DNA of 64,000 nt, taken from Pseudomonadota bacterium. GTDB taxonomy: Bacteria > Pseudomonadota > Gammaproteobacteria > Xanthomonadales > Xanthomonadaceae. The position numbers and the translations under genes are program-made. Of the stretch, positions 23,406 through 32,387 are shown piece by piece; position 1 is the stretch's first letter, and each line of letters starts with the position of its first letter. The DNA lies in the NCBI GenBank assembly GCA_018242425.1, contig JAFEBX010000011.1, positions 1 to 64,000 of the forward strand, given 5' to 3'. Under the pieces are notes generated by a model that saw nothing but the letters and a program-made list of their open reading frames with translations, ran no database searches and was not told the origin of the DNA.

Positions 23406-24494
23406 GTGGCAACAACGCGCAAGATCATCCACGTCGACATGGACGCGTTCTACGCGTCGGTGGAACAGCGCGACGATCCCGCACTACGCGGGCGTCCTGT
23501 CGTGGTCGCCTGGCGCGGCAGCCGCTCGGTGGTGTGCGCGGCGAGCTATGAAGCGCGCAAGTTCGGCGTGCGCTCGGCGATGCCGGCGGTGCGCGCCGAA
23601 CGCCTCTGTCCCGATGCAGTCTTCGTGCCGCCCGATTTCACCCGCTACAAGGCGGTGTCGCAGCACGTGCGCGAAATCTTCGCCCGCCACACCGACCTGA
23701 TCGAGCCGTTGTCGCTGGACGAAGCCTATCTCGACGTCACCGTGCCCAGGCACGACCTCGGCAGTGCCACCGCGATCGCCGAATCGATCCGCGCCGACAT
23801 TCGCGAAGAGTTGTCACTGACGGCATCGGCGGGCGTCGCACCCAACAAATTCCTCGCCAAGATCGCCAGCGACTGGAACAAACCGGACGGACTGTTCGTG
23901 CTCAAGCCATCGATGGTCGATGCCTTCGTCGCCGCGTTGCCACTGGGCCGGCTGCCCGGTGTCGGCAAGGTCACCGAAGGCCGACTGGTCGAACTGGGCC
24001 TGCACACCTGCGCCGATGTGCGCGCGTTCGATGTCGAAACGATGGAAGCGCACTTCGGCCGTTGGGGGCGCCGCCTGCACGAGCTCGCGCATGGCATCGA
24101 CGAACGCAGCGTCAGCCCGGAACGGCCGACGTTGCAGATTTCCGCGGAGGACACCTTTCCGCAAGACCTGCCGCTGCACGCGCTGGAAGAACACATCCAC
24201 CGCCTCGCCGAAAAAACCTGGGCCGCCTACCAGCGCGAACGCGCGCAACACCCGGATCGCCATGCCCGCACCGTGGTGCTCAAGCTCAAGACCGGCGATT
24301 TCCGCACCCTCACCCGCTCGTTGACGGAACTCCCGTTCCCGGTTGATGCAAATGCACTGGGGACCGTTGCATCGAGATTGCGCGAGCGCGTCATGCTGCC
24401 GGAAGACACCTTGTATCGACTGGTTGGTGTCGGCGTATCGGGGTTCATCGAGGAAGACGCGGATCCCCAGGACGAATTGTTCGATTTCGATTGA
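23406..24494 (+). CDS. dinB: DNA polymerase IV (Y-family translesion polymerase)
   Basis: A 362-residue error-prone polymerase. The catalytic motifs HVDMDAFYASVE (residues 9-20) and SLDEAYLDV are intact; the steric-gate position appears to be Tyr16. The thumb HhH (LPGVGKVTEGRL) and little-finger domain follow. The C-terminus QDELFDF fits a beta-clamp-binding motif. The GTG start at 23406 is chosen because it gives the family N-terminus (TTRKIIHVDMD); longer in-frame extensions run into the palindromic repeat. No neighbour shares its function. Confidence 0.93.
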   Translation: MATTRKIIHVDMDAFYASVEQRDDPALRGRPVVVAWRGSRSVVCAASYEARKFGVRSAMPAVRAERLCPDAVFVPPDFTRYKAVSQHVREIFARHTDLIEPLSLDEAYLDVTVPRHDLGSATAIAESIRADIREELSLTASAGVAPNKFLAKIASDWNKPDGLFVLKPSMVDAFVAALPLGRLPGVGKVTEGRLVELGLHTCADVRAFDVETMEAHFGRWGRRLHELAHGIDERSVSPERPTLQISAEDTFPQDLPLHALEEHIHRLAEKTWAAYQRERAQHPDRHARTVVLKLKTGDFRTLTRSLTELPFPVDANALGTVASRLRERVMLPEDTLYRLVGVGVSGFIEEDADPQDELFDFD

Positions 24495-24500
24495 CCGTGC

Positions 24501-24533
24501 AAAAAGAAACCCCGCCGCGTGAGCGACGGGGTT
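24501..24533 (-). terminator. Rho-independent terminator of the maltodextrin TonB receptor
   Basis: On the minus strand AACCCCGTCG, a loop, CGGCGGGGTT then TCTTTTTG, just past the receptor stop. The stem could also act on dinB from the other side, but the T-run favours the minus strand. Confidence 0.75.
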
Positions 24534-24554
24534 CCTGCTTGCAGCTTGTTGCGA

Positions 24555-27326
24555 TCAGAACTTGTAGCTGGCGCCCAGCAGGATCGTGCGACCCCACTTG
24601 ATGTATTCCAGCGGGCGGTCCTTGGTCTGTGCGTAGGTCTTGTAAGCCGAGTTGGTCAGGTTGTTGGCCTGCAACAGCAGGCTCAGGCCCTTCAACGACG
24701 AACATTCGCTGAAGTTGTAGCTGAGCTGGGCATCGGTGATGTTCTCGCCGACCACGTAACGCAGGGTGCGATTGCCGTTGAAGTTGCCGATTTCACCGAT
24801 GAAGTCGGAACGGCGACGCTGGCTGACGCGCGCTTCAAAACCGTTGTACTCGTAATAGGCAGTGAAGTTGTAGACGCGCTTCGACAGGCCCGGCAGGTCG
24901 ATCGGTCCGTTGCCGACGCTGGTTGCGCTGTCGGGATCGACGATCTTGATGTTGCTGTCGTTGAAGCTGGCGCTTGCGACCACGCCGAATCCCTTCAATG
25001 ACTGCGAGAACAGATCGAACGGGATCGAAGCCGTGAACTCGAGGCCCTGCAGCTTGCCACCCTTGCCATTCATCGGCGCGGTGTAGGTGCCGGTGGTCTT
25101 GACCGGAACGGTCATTCCTGCCGGGGGCACGTACTGCGAGGTGTAGGCCGACCAGTCGTAGCCGTCAGTCGTCTGGGTATAGATGTAGCTGGTCAGCTGC
25201 TTGTAGAAGTACGCGGCGGACAGGTACGCCTTGGTGCCGAAATACTTCTCGTACGAGATGTCGAAGGCATTGGCGCGCCACGGATCGAGCATCGGGTTGC
25301 CACCGCTGCCGCCCGGCTTGCCCGTCGTCGTGTCGACGCCGAAGTCGACGCTGGCGCGCATCTGGTCGACGCGCGGGCGCGCGACCTGCTTGGCCGCGGC
25401 GAAACGCAGGGCCTGGTCATGCGGGAACATGAAAGCGAGGTTCATGCTCGGCAGCACGTCGGTATAGGACTTGCCACGGGTGAAGGGAATGGTGCGATAT
25501 CCGGCGCCATCGCTGACCGTCGAGTTGGCACTCGACGATTGGTCGACGTGCTGGGCCTGCACGCCGATGTTGCCGCGCAGCTGGACGTCGCTGCCGAGCT
25601 GGGCGTCGATATTGACCTTGAAGTAGGCGGTTTCGATTTTTTCCGACAACGACCAGGTCTTGGCAACCAGGTATGGCTGGTCGATTGCGGGGTTGAACGT
25701 CATGTAACGCGCAACTGCACCCGGCACGTTCCAGGACGGAATCATGCCGACGCCTGCGAAGCCGAGGTCCACCAGCCCGTACTGCAGGCTGGGATCGATT
25801 GCGGTCGGGCCCTGCGCACCGAGGTTGATGTTGCCTTCGGGCTGCTGCTTGTCCTTGCTGCGATCGGCGTAGTTGAAGCCGAACTCGTAATCCGACATCC
25901 ACTTGCTCATCGATTCCGGCGCACCGATCGACAACGCAGCCTTGGCGCTCTTCAGCTTGTCCACCACTTGCGGCACCTTGCCGTAACCGGAGCCGTAGAT
26001 GGTGTTCTGGATATACAGCTTGGACGGGTCGGAGTAATCCAGGCCCGGGTTGAGCTGCGAGAATCCGTTGCTGGTGTAGCCCAGGTTCAACGTATCCAGC
26101 TGCGGGGCCGGATACAGCTGGGTGTTGTTCTCGAGGCTCAGCTCCTTGCGGTCGGCCCGCGAGTAGCTGAGATCCGTGAGCAACTTGACGTTGCCGAAAT
26201 TGAAATCGTTGCTCCAGCCGAACGCCCGGATCTTGTCGTCACGACGGTTGTACATGCCGCGAACCAGCGGGTAGAGATTGGCAGCCGTGCCGCCCTCGAA
26301 CGTGCCGTTGCCATTGATCACCGGATTGGTGATGTTGATGCGACCATAGCCACCGTTGTAATCGCCGAGGTTCACTTCGAACTGGTTGGCGGTGTCGATC
26401 TGGCTTGCACGGGTAAAGAACACGTCCAGCGTACTGGTCCAGGTCTTCGATGGCTGGTATTCGAACGTGGCCATCAGCGCATCGCGTTTCTGGCGACCGG
26501 TGCGGCGCAGCGCCTTGATGCCCTCGGAATAGTAGGTGCCGGCCGGAACGCCCGGACGCCAGCCTGCGCCGACCTGCTCCCACGGTTCGTACAGGCCGAC
26601 CTGTTCTTCCTGCACCGGGTTTTCCGAATGCGCGTAACCCAGCGCGATGCCGAAAGTGCGATTGGCGAACTGGCCGATGTAGCTGGCGTTGAAACGGTTG
26701 CCGTAGCCGCTGGACTTGGCGGCCGAACCCAGCGAATTCTGCTGTCCGCGCGCGCCGACGGTGGTCACCGACTTCGAGAAATTCAAGGGACGCACGGTGC
26801 GCATGTCGACGGTGCCGGACAGGCCCTGGCCAACGAGGCCCGCATCCGGCGTCTTGTACACGGTGACGCCCGCCATCAGTTCCGACGGGTACTGGTCGAA
26901 CTCGACGCTGCGGTTGTCGCCGGTGCTGACCATTTCGCGGCCATTGAGCAGCGTGGTGGCGAAATCCGGGGAAAGACCACGGACGCTGATCACCTGCGCA
27001 CGACCGGCGACGCGCTGGGCGGACAGGCCAGGCAGGCGAGCGATCGATTCGGCGATGCTGACGTCGGGCAGCTTGCCGATGTCTTCCGCGGAAACGGCTT
27101 CGACGATCGACGTCGAATTCTTCTTGGTCGTGATGGCGCCCTCGATGCCGCGGCGGATGCCGGTCACGACCACCGAATCCAGAACGTTCTTGTCGTCGGT
27201 CTTCTTCTTCGCATCCTGCGTCGCCGCCGTGTCGTTGGCGGCGGACTGGGCTTGCGCCGTGGTCGCCGCCATACCGATCGCCGTCACCAGCGCCACGCTC
27301 AGCATGTTCCGCTTCAACTGCATCAT
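24555..27326 (-). CDS. TonB-dependent receptor for maltodextrins (MalA-like)
   Basis: A 923-residue outer-membrane receptor of the large Xanthomonas/Caulobacter carbohydrate type. Signal peptide SVALVTAIGMAATTAQAQ, TonB-box region LDSVVVTGIRRG, plug motifs EDIGKLPDVSIAESIARLPG, VISVRGLSPDFATTLLNGRE and GQGLSGTVDMRT, barrel ending GRTILLGASYKF. The EDIGKLPD signature is typical of this subfamily. The ATG at 27326 is preceded by GGAG at good spacing. A 15-bp LacI-type site lies 83 bases upstream, identical to one at the glucosidase/transporter promoter, tying it to the maltodextrin regulon. Confidence 0.92.
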   Translation of the reverse strand: MMQLKRNMLSVALVTAIGMAATTAQAQSAANDTAATQDAKKKTDDKNVLDSVVVTGIRRGIEGAITTKKNSTSIVEAVSAEDIGKLPDVSIAESIARLPGLSAQRVAGRAQVISVRGLSPDFATTLLNGREMVSTGDNRSVEFDQYPSELMAGVTVYKTPDAGLVGQGLSGTVDMRTVRPLNFSKSVTTVGARGQQNSLGSAAKSSGYGNRFNASYIGQFANRTFGIALGYAHSENPVQEEQVGLYEPWEQVGAGWRPGVPAGTYYSEGIKALRRTGRQKRDALMATFEYQPSKTWTSTLDVFFTRASQIDTANQFEVNLGDYNGGYGRINITNPVINGNGTFEGGTAANLYPLVRGMYNRRDDKIRAFGWSNDFNFGNVKLLTDLSYSRADRKELSLENNTQLYPAPQLDTLNLGYTSNGFSQLNPGLDYSDPSKLYIQNTIYGSGYGKVPQVVDKLKSAKAALSIGAPESMSKWMSDYEFGFNYADRSKDKQQPEGNINLGAQGPTAIDPSLQYGLVDLGFAGVGMIPSWNVPGAVARYMTFNPAIDQPYLVAKTWSLSEKIETAYFKVNIDAQLGSDVQLRGNIGVQAQHVDQSSSANSTVSDGAGYRTIPFTRGKSYTDVLPSMNLAFMFPHDQALRFAAAKQVARPRVDQMRASVDFGVDTTTGKPGGSGGNPMLDPWRANAFDISYEKYFGTKAYLSAAYFYKQLTSYIYTQTTDGYDWSAYTSQYVPPAGMTVPVKTTGTYTAPMNGKGGKLQGLEFTASIPFDLFSQSLKGFGVVASASFNDSNIKIVDPDSATSVGNGPIDLPGLSKRVYNFTAYYEYNGFEARVSQRRRSDFIGEIGNFNGNRTLRYVVGENITDAQLSYNFSECSSLKGLSLLLQANNLTNSAYKTYAQTKDRPLEYIKWGRTILLGASYKF

Positions 27327-27408
27327 TGCTTTCTCCGGTTTTGCCCTTCGGCGCATACGCACCATTGGCGATGGATCCTAGTCAAAGCTTTACGAATGCA
27401 TAACGGTC

Positions 27409-27423
27409 TGCATACGTATTCAT
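27409..27423 (+). promoter_or_regulatory. LacI-type operator upstream of the maltodextrin TonB receptor
   Basis: TGCATACGTATTCAT, a near-perfect palindrome centred on CG. The identical 15 bases occur in reverse orientation at 32229-32243. It is the probable binding site of the LacI-family regulator at 35596-36633. Confidence 0.7.
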
Positions 27424-27432
27424 TACGAATCG

Positions 27433-28503
27433 TCATTGCAATGACCCATTCAGCACGCTTTGAGCACCTGTTTTCGGCCCATTGAGGACAACATCACTGG
27501 CCGCGCCCGGGGCCATGTCTGCGGCTTGCTGCGCGGCAGCATCGCCACGCGTGCCATCTACCCACAACAGGAATGCAGGCAACATCCGCGCCCAACTCTT
27601 CTGGTTGTGTTCGCCACCTGGCAGTCGATAGAACACCGCCGCAGATCCATCGGGCCTGGTCGCGTAATCGGCATCAATTGAATAACCGAACTGCTTCAGC
27701 CCCTTGTGCATGCGGCCGTCATCCCCAGTCCATCCGCGCATCAAGTCGAGCACGTCATCAATCACGTCGATGACGCCGTCGCCATCACGATCGTTCTTTT
27801 CCTCGGCATCGCCGGCAGCGAAAAAGAAGCGTGAATCCAGTGGTGGCTGTGCTGTTTCCACCAATGCATGGGCGATGCGCGTGGCCTGCACCATGCGCGC
27901 ATCGCTGCTGTCGGTCGACAGCCAGAACGACGGCGAAAACGCACCGGTTCGGCCAAAGGTCTGCGGATATTGCCAACCCACGGAGAACGCGTTGATCGCC
28001 CCGAGCGACCACCCCAGCAGCCAGCGCTGGCCGGCATCGCGGCGCGTCCGCCAGTGTGCGTCGACATATGGCACCAGCGTGCTTGCAAGCCATTGCGAAT
28101 AGGCCTGCGCGTTGGCACCGACAGGTCCGTATTTCGTCCGCGCAACGACGGATACGCCCCGCGCACGATTCGAAACCCCATAACCCGCCATGCGATCCTG
28201 CGGCATGTCGATGGCGACGACGATCATCGGCTTGATCAGGTGGTGTCGATACAGATCATCCAGTGTCGATTGCAGGGCAACCGCCTCCATGTCCTGGCCA
28301 TCATTGACATACAGCGTCGGATAGCGCGTCGCGGAATGCGCGCGATAGCCCGGCGGCAACCACAGGCGCACGCGCATCGGCGTGGGCGACACCGACGGCG
28401 CTTCGAGCTTCACCTCGACCGGTCCATGCGTTGCCGCCAATGCCTGCATCGGCAGCAGGCCGAACAACAGCGCCAGCGGGAGTAATCGCGACGCTGCCAC
28501 CAT
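27433..28503 (-). CDS. Secreted esterase-family hydrolase (PF00756-like) with EF-hand-like loop
   Basis: A 356-residue exported alpha/beta hydrolase. Signal peptide RLLPLALLFGLLPMQALA. Family features include RVRLWLPPGYR, YPTLYVNDGQD and the nucleophile elbow GWSLGA; the His is probably in PGGEHNQKSW. A loop DRDGDGVIDVID has Asp at positions 1, 3, 5, 9 and 12 of an EF-hand, suggesting bound calcium. It is the third gene of GH13-GH97-esterase, beginning two bases past the GH97 stop. Its substrate in a maltodextrin operon is not evident; acylated glucans or glucosides are possible. Confidence 0.8.
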   Translation of the reverse strand: MVAASRLLPLALLFGLLPMQALAATHGPVEVKLEAPSVSPTPMRVRLWLPPGYRAHSATRYPTLYVNDGQDMEAVALQSTLDDLYRHHLIKPMIVVAIDMPQDRMAGYGVSNRARGVSVVARTKYGPVGANAQAYSQWLASTLVPYVDAHWRTRRDAGQRWLLGWSLGAINAFSVGWQYPQTFGRTGAFSPSFWLSTDSSDARMVQATRIAHALVETAQPPLDSRFFFAAGDAEEKNDRDGDGVIDVIDDVLDLMRGWTGDDGRMHKGLKQFGYSIDADYATRPDGSAAVFYRLPGGEHNQKSWARMLPAFLLWVDGTRGDAAAQQAADMAPGAASDVVLNGPKTGAQSVLNGSLQ

Positions 28504-28505
28504 CG

Positions 28506-30548
28506 TCACTTCAGCGCGACGAAACGGATCGCCGCGCCACCACCGCCGGCCAGCCACAGATCGAGCGTGTCCCGGGCGGTCACGATGCGGGTTTCCTTTT
28601 TGAACTTGAAACGCGCGGCGCCATGCCAGTCGGCGCCCTCGCCATCGCGATAGATTTCGGCGCGGTATTTCCTGCCACCATCAAGGAAGGACAGTGGCAC
28701 CGTGAGCGTGCGCGCGTTGCGATCACTCATGCTGCCGAGATACCAGTTCTCTCCACCTCGTTCCTTGCGCGCGATGGTCACGTATTCGCCGATCTCGCCG
28801 TTGATCACGCGGGTGTCCTGCCAATCGGTGGGCACGTCGCGGATGAACTGGAAGGCATCCATGTGCTGCGCATAGTGTTCCGGCAGGTCGGCGGCCATCT
28901 GGATCGGGCTGTAGATCGTCACGTACAGCGCCAGCTGGCGCGCCAGCGTGCTCTGGATCTCCTGCCCGCCGCGACCGGTCAGGCTCAACACGCCCGGCGT
29001 GTAATCCATCGGGCCGGAGAGCATGCGGGTGAACACCAGGTTGATTTCGTGTTCCGGCGGATTCGGCGGATCACCCCAGGCGTTGTATTCCATGCCGCGC
29101 GCGCCTTCGCGACTCACCCAGTTCGGATAGGTGCGGCGCAGCCCGGTGTCCTTGATCGGTTCGTGCGGATTGATGGCGATATGGCGCTTGGCCGCTTCCT
29201 TCACCACCTTCAGGTGCACGTCGCTCATCCACTGGCCGTCATGCCATTCACGCGTGATGGGATCGTTCGGCGAGTCCTGGCGTTCGATCTGGCCCGCATC
29301 GCAGACATGCCCTGTCTTCACCACGTCGATCCCAAGGCGCTGGTCGAGATCGAGCGCCGCATCGAGCTGGCTCAGGTAATGGCTGACCGCACAGGCGTTT
29401 TCATGATGGCCGATCAGGTGCACGCCCTTCGATGCCGCGTATTTCGACAACCATTCGATGTCGAAATCGGGCGTGGCCTTGGTGAAATCGAAATTCCAGC
29501 CATGCGCGAACCAGTCGCCATCCCAGCCAGGATTCCAGCCTTCCACCAGCACGCCGCGGAAACCGTTGGCGGCGGCGAAGTCGATGTAGCGCTTGGTGTT
29601 CTCGGTGGTCGCCGCGTGCTTCGGCCCGGTGGCCCAGGTCTGCTGGTCGAGGTGCATCGACCACCACACGCCGACATATTTCGCCGGCTTGAACCAGCTG
29701 ACATCACCGAGCACGTTGGGATCGTTGAGGTTGAGGATCAGGCTCGACTCGACCAGCCCGCCCGGTCGATCGGAAATCTGGATGGTGCGCCAGGGCGTGT
29801 CAAACGGGGTGTCGCGCACGACGCTCGCCGGTTGCGTGCCGCCCGGCGCCAGTCGCGCCTTCAATCGCTGGCCATCGACGCGGCGCAGCCACATCGAGGC
29901 GTAATCGACCAATGCGGCTTCGTGGATCGACAGGTACAGACCGTCGTCGGTCTTCATCGTCACCGGCGTATGCGCCTGCGACAACTGGTTCAGCGGCGTC
30001 TTGTTGTAGAGATATTCGTAGCGGTTCCACTCGCCTGCCGGTTCCCACCAGGCGGTCGCCGGGCGCGCGACGTCGAACTCCGTCACTTCATCGACGATTT
30101 CCACGCGACCGAGGTTCGGTTGTTTCGGGAAACGGTAGCGGAAGCCGAGCCCGTCATCGTAGACGCGGAACACCACCTCGAGACGACGCTTGTCATTGAC
30201 GCCCTCGACAAAGGCAGTGGTGAGTTCGTTGTAATGATTGCGGGTATGCAGGCGCTCGCCCCAGGGCTGGTCCCAGGTTTCATCAACACTCTTGGCTGAC
30301 TGCGATTCCAGCTTGAAATTGCGCAGCAATTCGGCGCCATTGCGCAACACGAATCCCAACCGTGAATCGCCGATCACCGGCTTGCCGTCGCGAGTGACGC
30401 GGTAACCGATCCGGCCCTCGCCATTGACGTCAAGCACGGTGACAACGATATGGCCATCGGGCGAGCTGACGTGGGCGACTTCGTTGTTGGTGGCATGGGC
30501 CAGCAATGGGCTGACCAACAACAACAGCGCGAAGAGTTTCGATTTCAT
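28506..30548 (-). CDS. GH97 alpha-glucosidase (SusB-like)
   Basis: A 680-residue exported glycoside hydrolase family 97 enzyme releasing glucose from maltodextrins. Signal peptide LFALLLLVSPLLAHA. An N-terminal beta-sandwich (about 25-270) is followed by the catalytic barrel with VEGWNPGWDG, INPHEPIKDTG and SREGARGMEYNAWG. The Glu residues in these last two motifs correspond to those of inverting members such as SusB. A C-terminal beta domain closes the protein. The stop/start TGATG overlap with the GH13 gene shows translational coupling. It probably acts in the periplasm on imported oligomers. Confidence 0.92.
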   Translation of the reverse strand: MKSKLFALLLLVSPLLAHATNNEVAHVSSPDGHIVVTVLDVNGEGRIGYRVTRDGKPVIGDSRLGFVLRNGAELLRNFKLESQSAKSVDETWDQPWGERLHTRNHYNELTTAFVEGVNDKRRLEVVFRVYDDGLGFRYRFPKQPNLGRVEIVDEVTEFDVARPATAWWEPAGEWNRYEYLYNKTPLNQLSQAHTPVTMKTDDGLYLSIHEAALVDYASMWLRRVDGQRLKARLAPGGTQPASVVRDTPFDTPWRTIQISDRPGGLVESSLILNLNDPNVLGDVSWFKPAKYVGVWWSMHLDQQTWATGPKHAATTENTKRYIDFAAANGFRGVLVEGWNPGWDGDWFAHGWNFDFTKATPDFDIEWLSKYAASKGVHLIGHHENACAVSHYLSQLDAALDLDQRLGIDVVKTGHVCDAGQIERQDSPNDPITREWHDGQWMSDVHLKVVKEAAKRHIAINPHEPIKDTGLRRTYPNWVSREGARGMEYNAWGDPPNPPEHEINLVFTRMLSGPMDYTPGVLSLTGRGGQEIQSTLARQLALYVTIYSPIQMAADLPEHYAQHMDAFQFIRDVPTDWQDTRVINGEIGEYVTIARKERGGENWYLGSMSDRNARTLTVPLSFLDGGRKYRAEIYRDGEGADWHGAARFKFKKETRIVTARDTLDLWLAGGGGAAIRFVALK

Positions 30549-32170
30549 CACGACGCTCCCATCTTCAATGCGACCACGGCATGCGCCGACAAGGCAGCGC
30601 TGCCATCGTCCAGCGTTCCCGCGGCAACGCCAGGCACCTGCACCTGCAACGCCCGCGCCCATTGCGGCGGCAAGCTCCATTCAACCGGGTTTGCGGAGAG
30701 GTTGAAGACCATCAGCATGCGCTCGCCATTCTCCGCGCGCTCGAGTGCCAGGACCGGCTCCGGCGCGTCGAAGAAGCGGATCGCGCCTTCAACCAGCGCG
30801 GGTTGTGCCTTGCGCCAGGCGAGGAAGGCGCGCGCGGCATGCAAGGTCGATCCGGGATCCGCTTCCTGCGCCGCAACCGACATCGCGCGGTGCGTCGCCG
30901 GCACCGGCAGCCAGGGCTGCGACGCGCCAAATCCGGCATCGGCCGCGTCGCTCCATGGCAGCGGCGTGCGGCAGCCATCGCGACCCTTGAAGTTGGGCCA
31001 GAAGGTCTTGCCGTAGGGATCCTGCAAGGCTTCGAACGGCACGTCGGCCTCCGGCAAGCCCAGTTCTTCGCCCTGGTACAGGCAGACCGAGCCGCGCAGC
31101 GAGCACACCAATGCGATCAGCTGGCGTGCAAGTTGCGGATGCGGATCGGCGCCGCCCCAACGGCTGGCCACGCGTTGCACGTCGTGATTGGACAGCGCCC
31201 AGCACGGCCAGCCGCCCTGCAGTTTCGCTTCGAGCGTTTCGACGGTGCCGCGGATGTGGGCGGCGCTGAAACCATCGGTCAGCAACTCGAAGCTGTAACC
31301 CATGTGCAGGCGCTTGGGCGTGACGTATTCCGCCATCGTCGCCAGCGAATCCTCGGAGGAAATCTCGCCGAGCGCGGCGACCTCGCCGTGCGCATCCATC
31401 AGCTGGCGCAATTCCTCGAGGAATACCGGCGTTTCCGGCTGCGTGTTGTTGTACCAGTGGTACTGGAACGCATAGGGGTTGTCGGGCGAGAAGCCGCGGC
31501 CGCTGCGCGCCTCGATCGGTTTCGCGGGGTTGTCGCGCAGCTGCGCGTCGTGGAAGCAGAAGTTGATCGAATCGAGGCGGAAACCGTCGACACCGCGATC
31601 CATCCAGAATCGGAGGTTGTCGAGCTGCGCCTGGCGCACCGCCGGCTGGTGAAAATTGAGCTGCGGCTGGTCGGTCAGGAAATTGTGCAGGTAGTACTGG
31701 CCACGACGTGGCTCCCAGCGCCAGGCCACGCCACCGAAGATCGACAGCCAGTTGTTGGGCGGCGAACCATCGGGCTTGGCATCGGCCCAGACGAACCAGT
31801 CCGCCTTCGGATTGTCGCGGCTCATCCGGCTTTCGCGGAACCACGGATGCTCGATCGAACAATGGCTCAGCACCTGGTCGATCATCACCTTGAGGCCGAG
31901 CGCATGCGCCCGCTTCACCAGTGCATCGAAATCGGACAGCGTGCCGAAGATCGGGTCGACGCCGCGGAAATCGGCGATGTCGTAGCCGAAATCGGCCATC
32001 GGCGAAGTGAAGAACGGCGAAATCCAGATCGCATCGACGCCAAGGGCGGCAACGTGATCCAGATGCACGGTGATGCCCGGCAGATCGCCGATGCCATCGC
32101 CGTTGCTGTCGCGGAAGCTGCGCGGATAAATCTGGTAGATCACCGCGCCGCGCCACCACGGATGCGCCAT
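30548..32170 (-). CDS. GH13 alpha-glucosidase
   Basis: A 540-residue cytoplasmic alpha-glucosidase of the GH13 oligo-1,6-glucosidase/alpha-glucosidase branch. Motifs: YQIYPRSFRDSNGDGIGDL, region I DQVLSHCS, region II GFRLDSINF (nucleophile Asp), region III ALGEISSED (acid Glu), region IV ALSNHDVQR. No signal peptide is present. The ATG at 32170 has GGAG six bases upstream; a GTG at 32182 is the alternative. It is the first gene of the minus-strand operon, with the LacI-type operator about 60 bases upstream and the MFS transporter divergent from it. Confidence 0.92.
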   Translation of the reverse strand: MAHPWWRGAVIYQIYPRSFRDSNGDGIGDLPGITVHLDHVAALGVDAIWISPFFTSPMADFGYDIADFRGVDPIFGTLSDFDALVKRAHALGLKVMIDQVLSHCSIEHPWFRESRMSRDNPKADWFVWADAKPDGSPPNNWLSIFGGVAWRWEPRRGQYYLHNFLTDQPQLNFHQPAVRQAQLDNLRFWMDRGVDGFRLDSINFCFHDAQLRDNPAKPIEARSGRGFSPDNPYAFQYHWYNNTQPETPVFLEELRQLMDAHGEVAALGEISSEDSLATMAEYVTPKRLHMGYSFELLTDGFSAAHIRGTVETLEAKLQGGWPCWALSNHDVQRVASRWGGADPHPQLARQLIALVCSLRGSVCLYQGEELGLPEADVPFEALQDPYGKTFWPNFKGRDGCRTPLPWSDAADAGFGASQPWLPVPATHRAMSVAAQEADPGSTLHAARAFLAWRKAQPALVEGAIRFFDAPEPVLALERAENGERMLMVFNLSANPVEWSLPPQWARALQVQVPGVAAGTLDDGSAALSAHAVVALKMGAS

Positions 32171-32228
32171 TGCCTGCTCCACAGCCTGTGCCAGCGCGCA
32201 CTATTCCATGCATCCCGACGTTGTCCGG

Positions 32229-32243
32229 ATGAATACGTATGCA
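32229..32243 (-). promoter_or_regulatory. LacI-type operator in the glucosidase/MFS divergent promoter
   Basis: It reads ATGAATACGTATGCA on the plus strand, the exact reverse complement of the site at 27409-27423. Placed between divergent units, it can control both. Confidence 0.7.
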
Positions 32244-32387
32244 TGCACACGCGCGCTTGTATGACCGCGCGCGACTGCTGCCGGAAGCTTGAATTTGCAG
32301 CCGAAACCGGGTGTTTTGTTTGCACTGCAACATGCCAGTCCCGCCCGCAGGCTGCACGATGCCTGCATCTTCAATACGGATTCCGGC

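Noticed and set aside
25419..27485. 688-codon plus-strand frame opposite the maltodextrin receptor
   Set aside because: Shadow frame of the receptor gene; no domain is recognisable.
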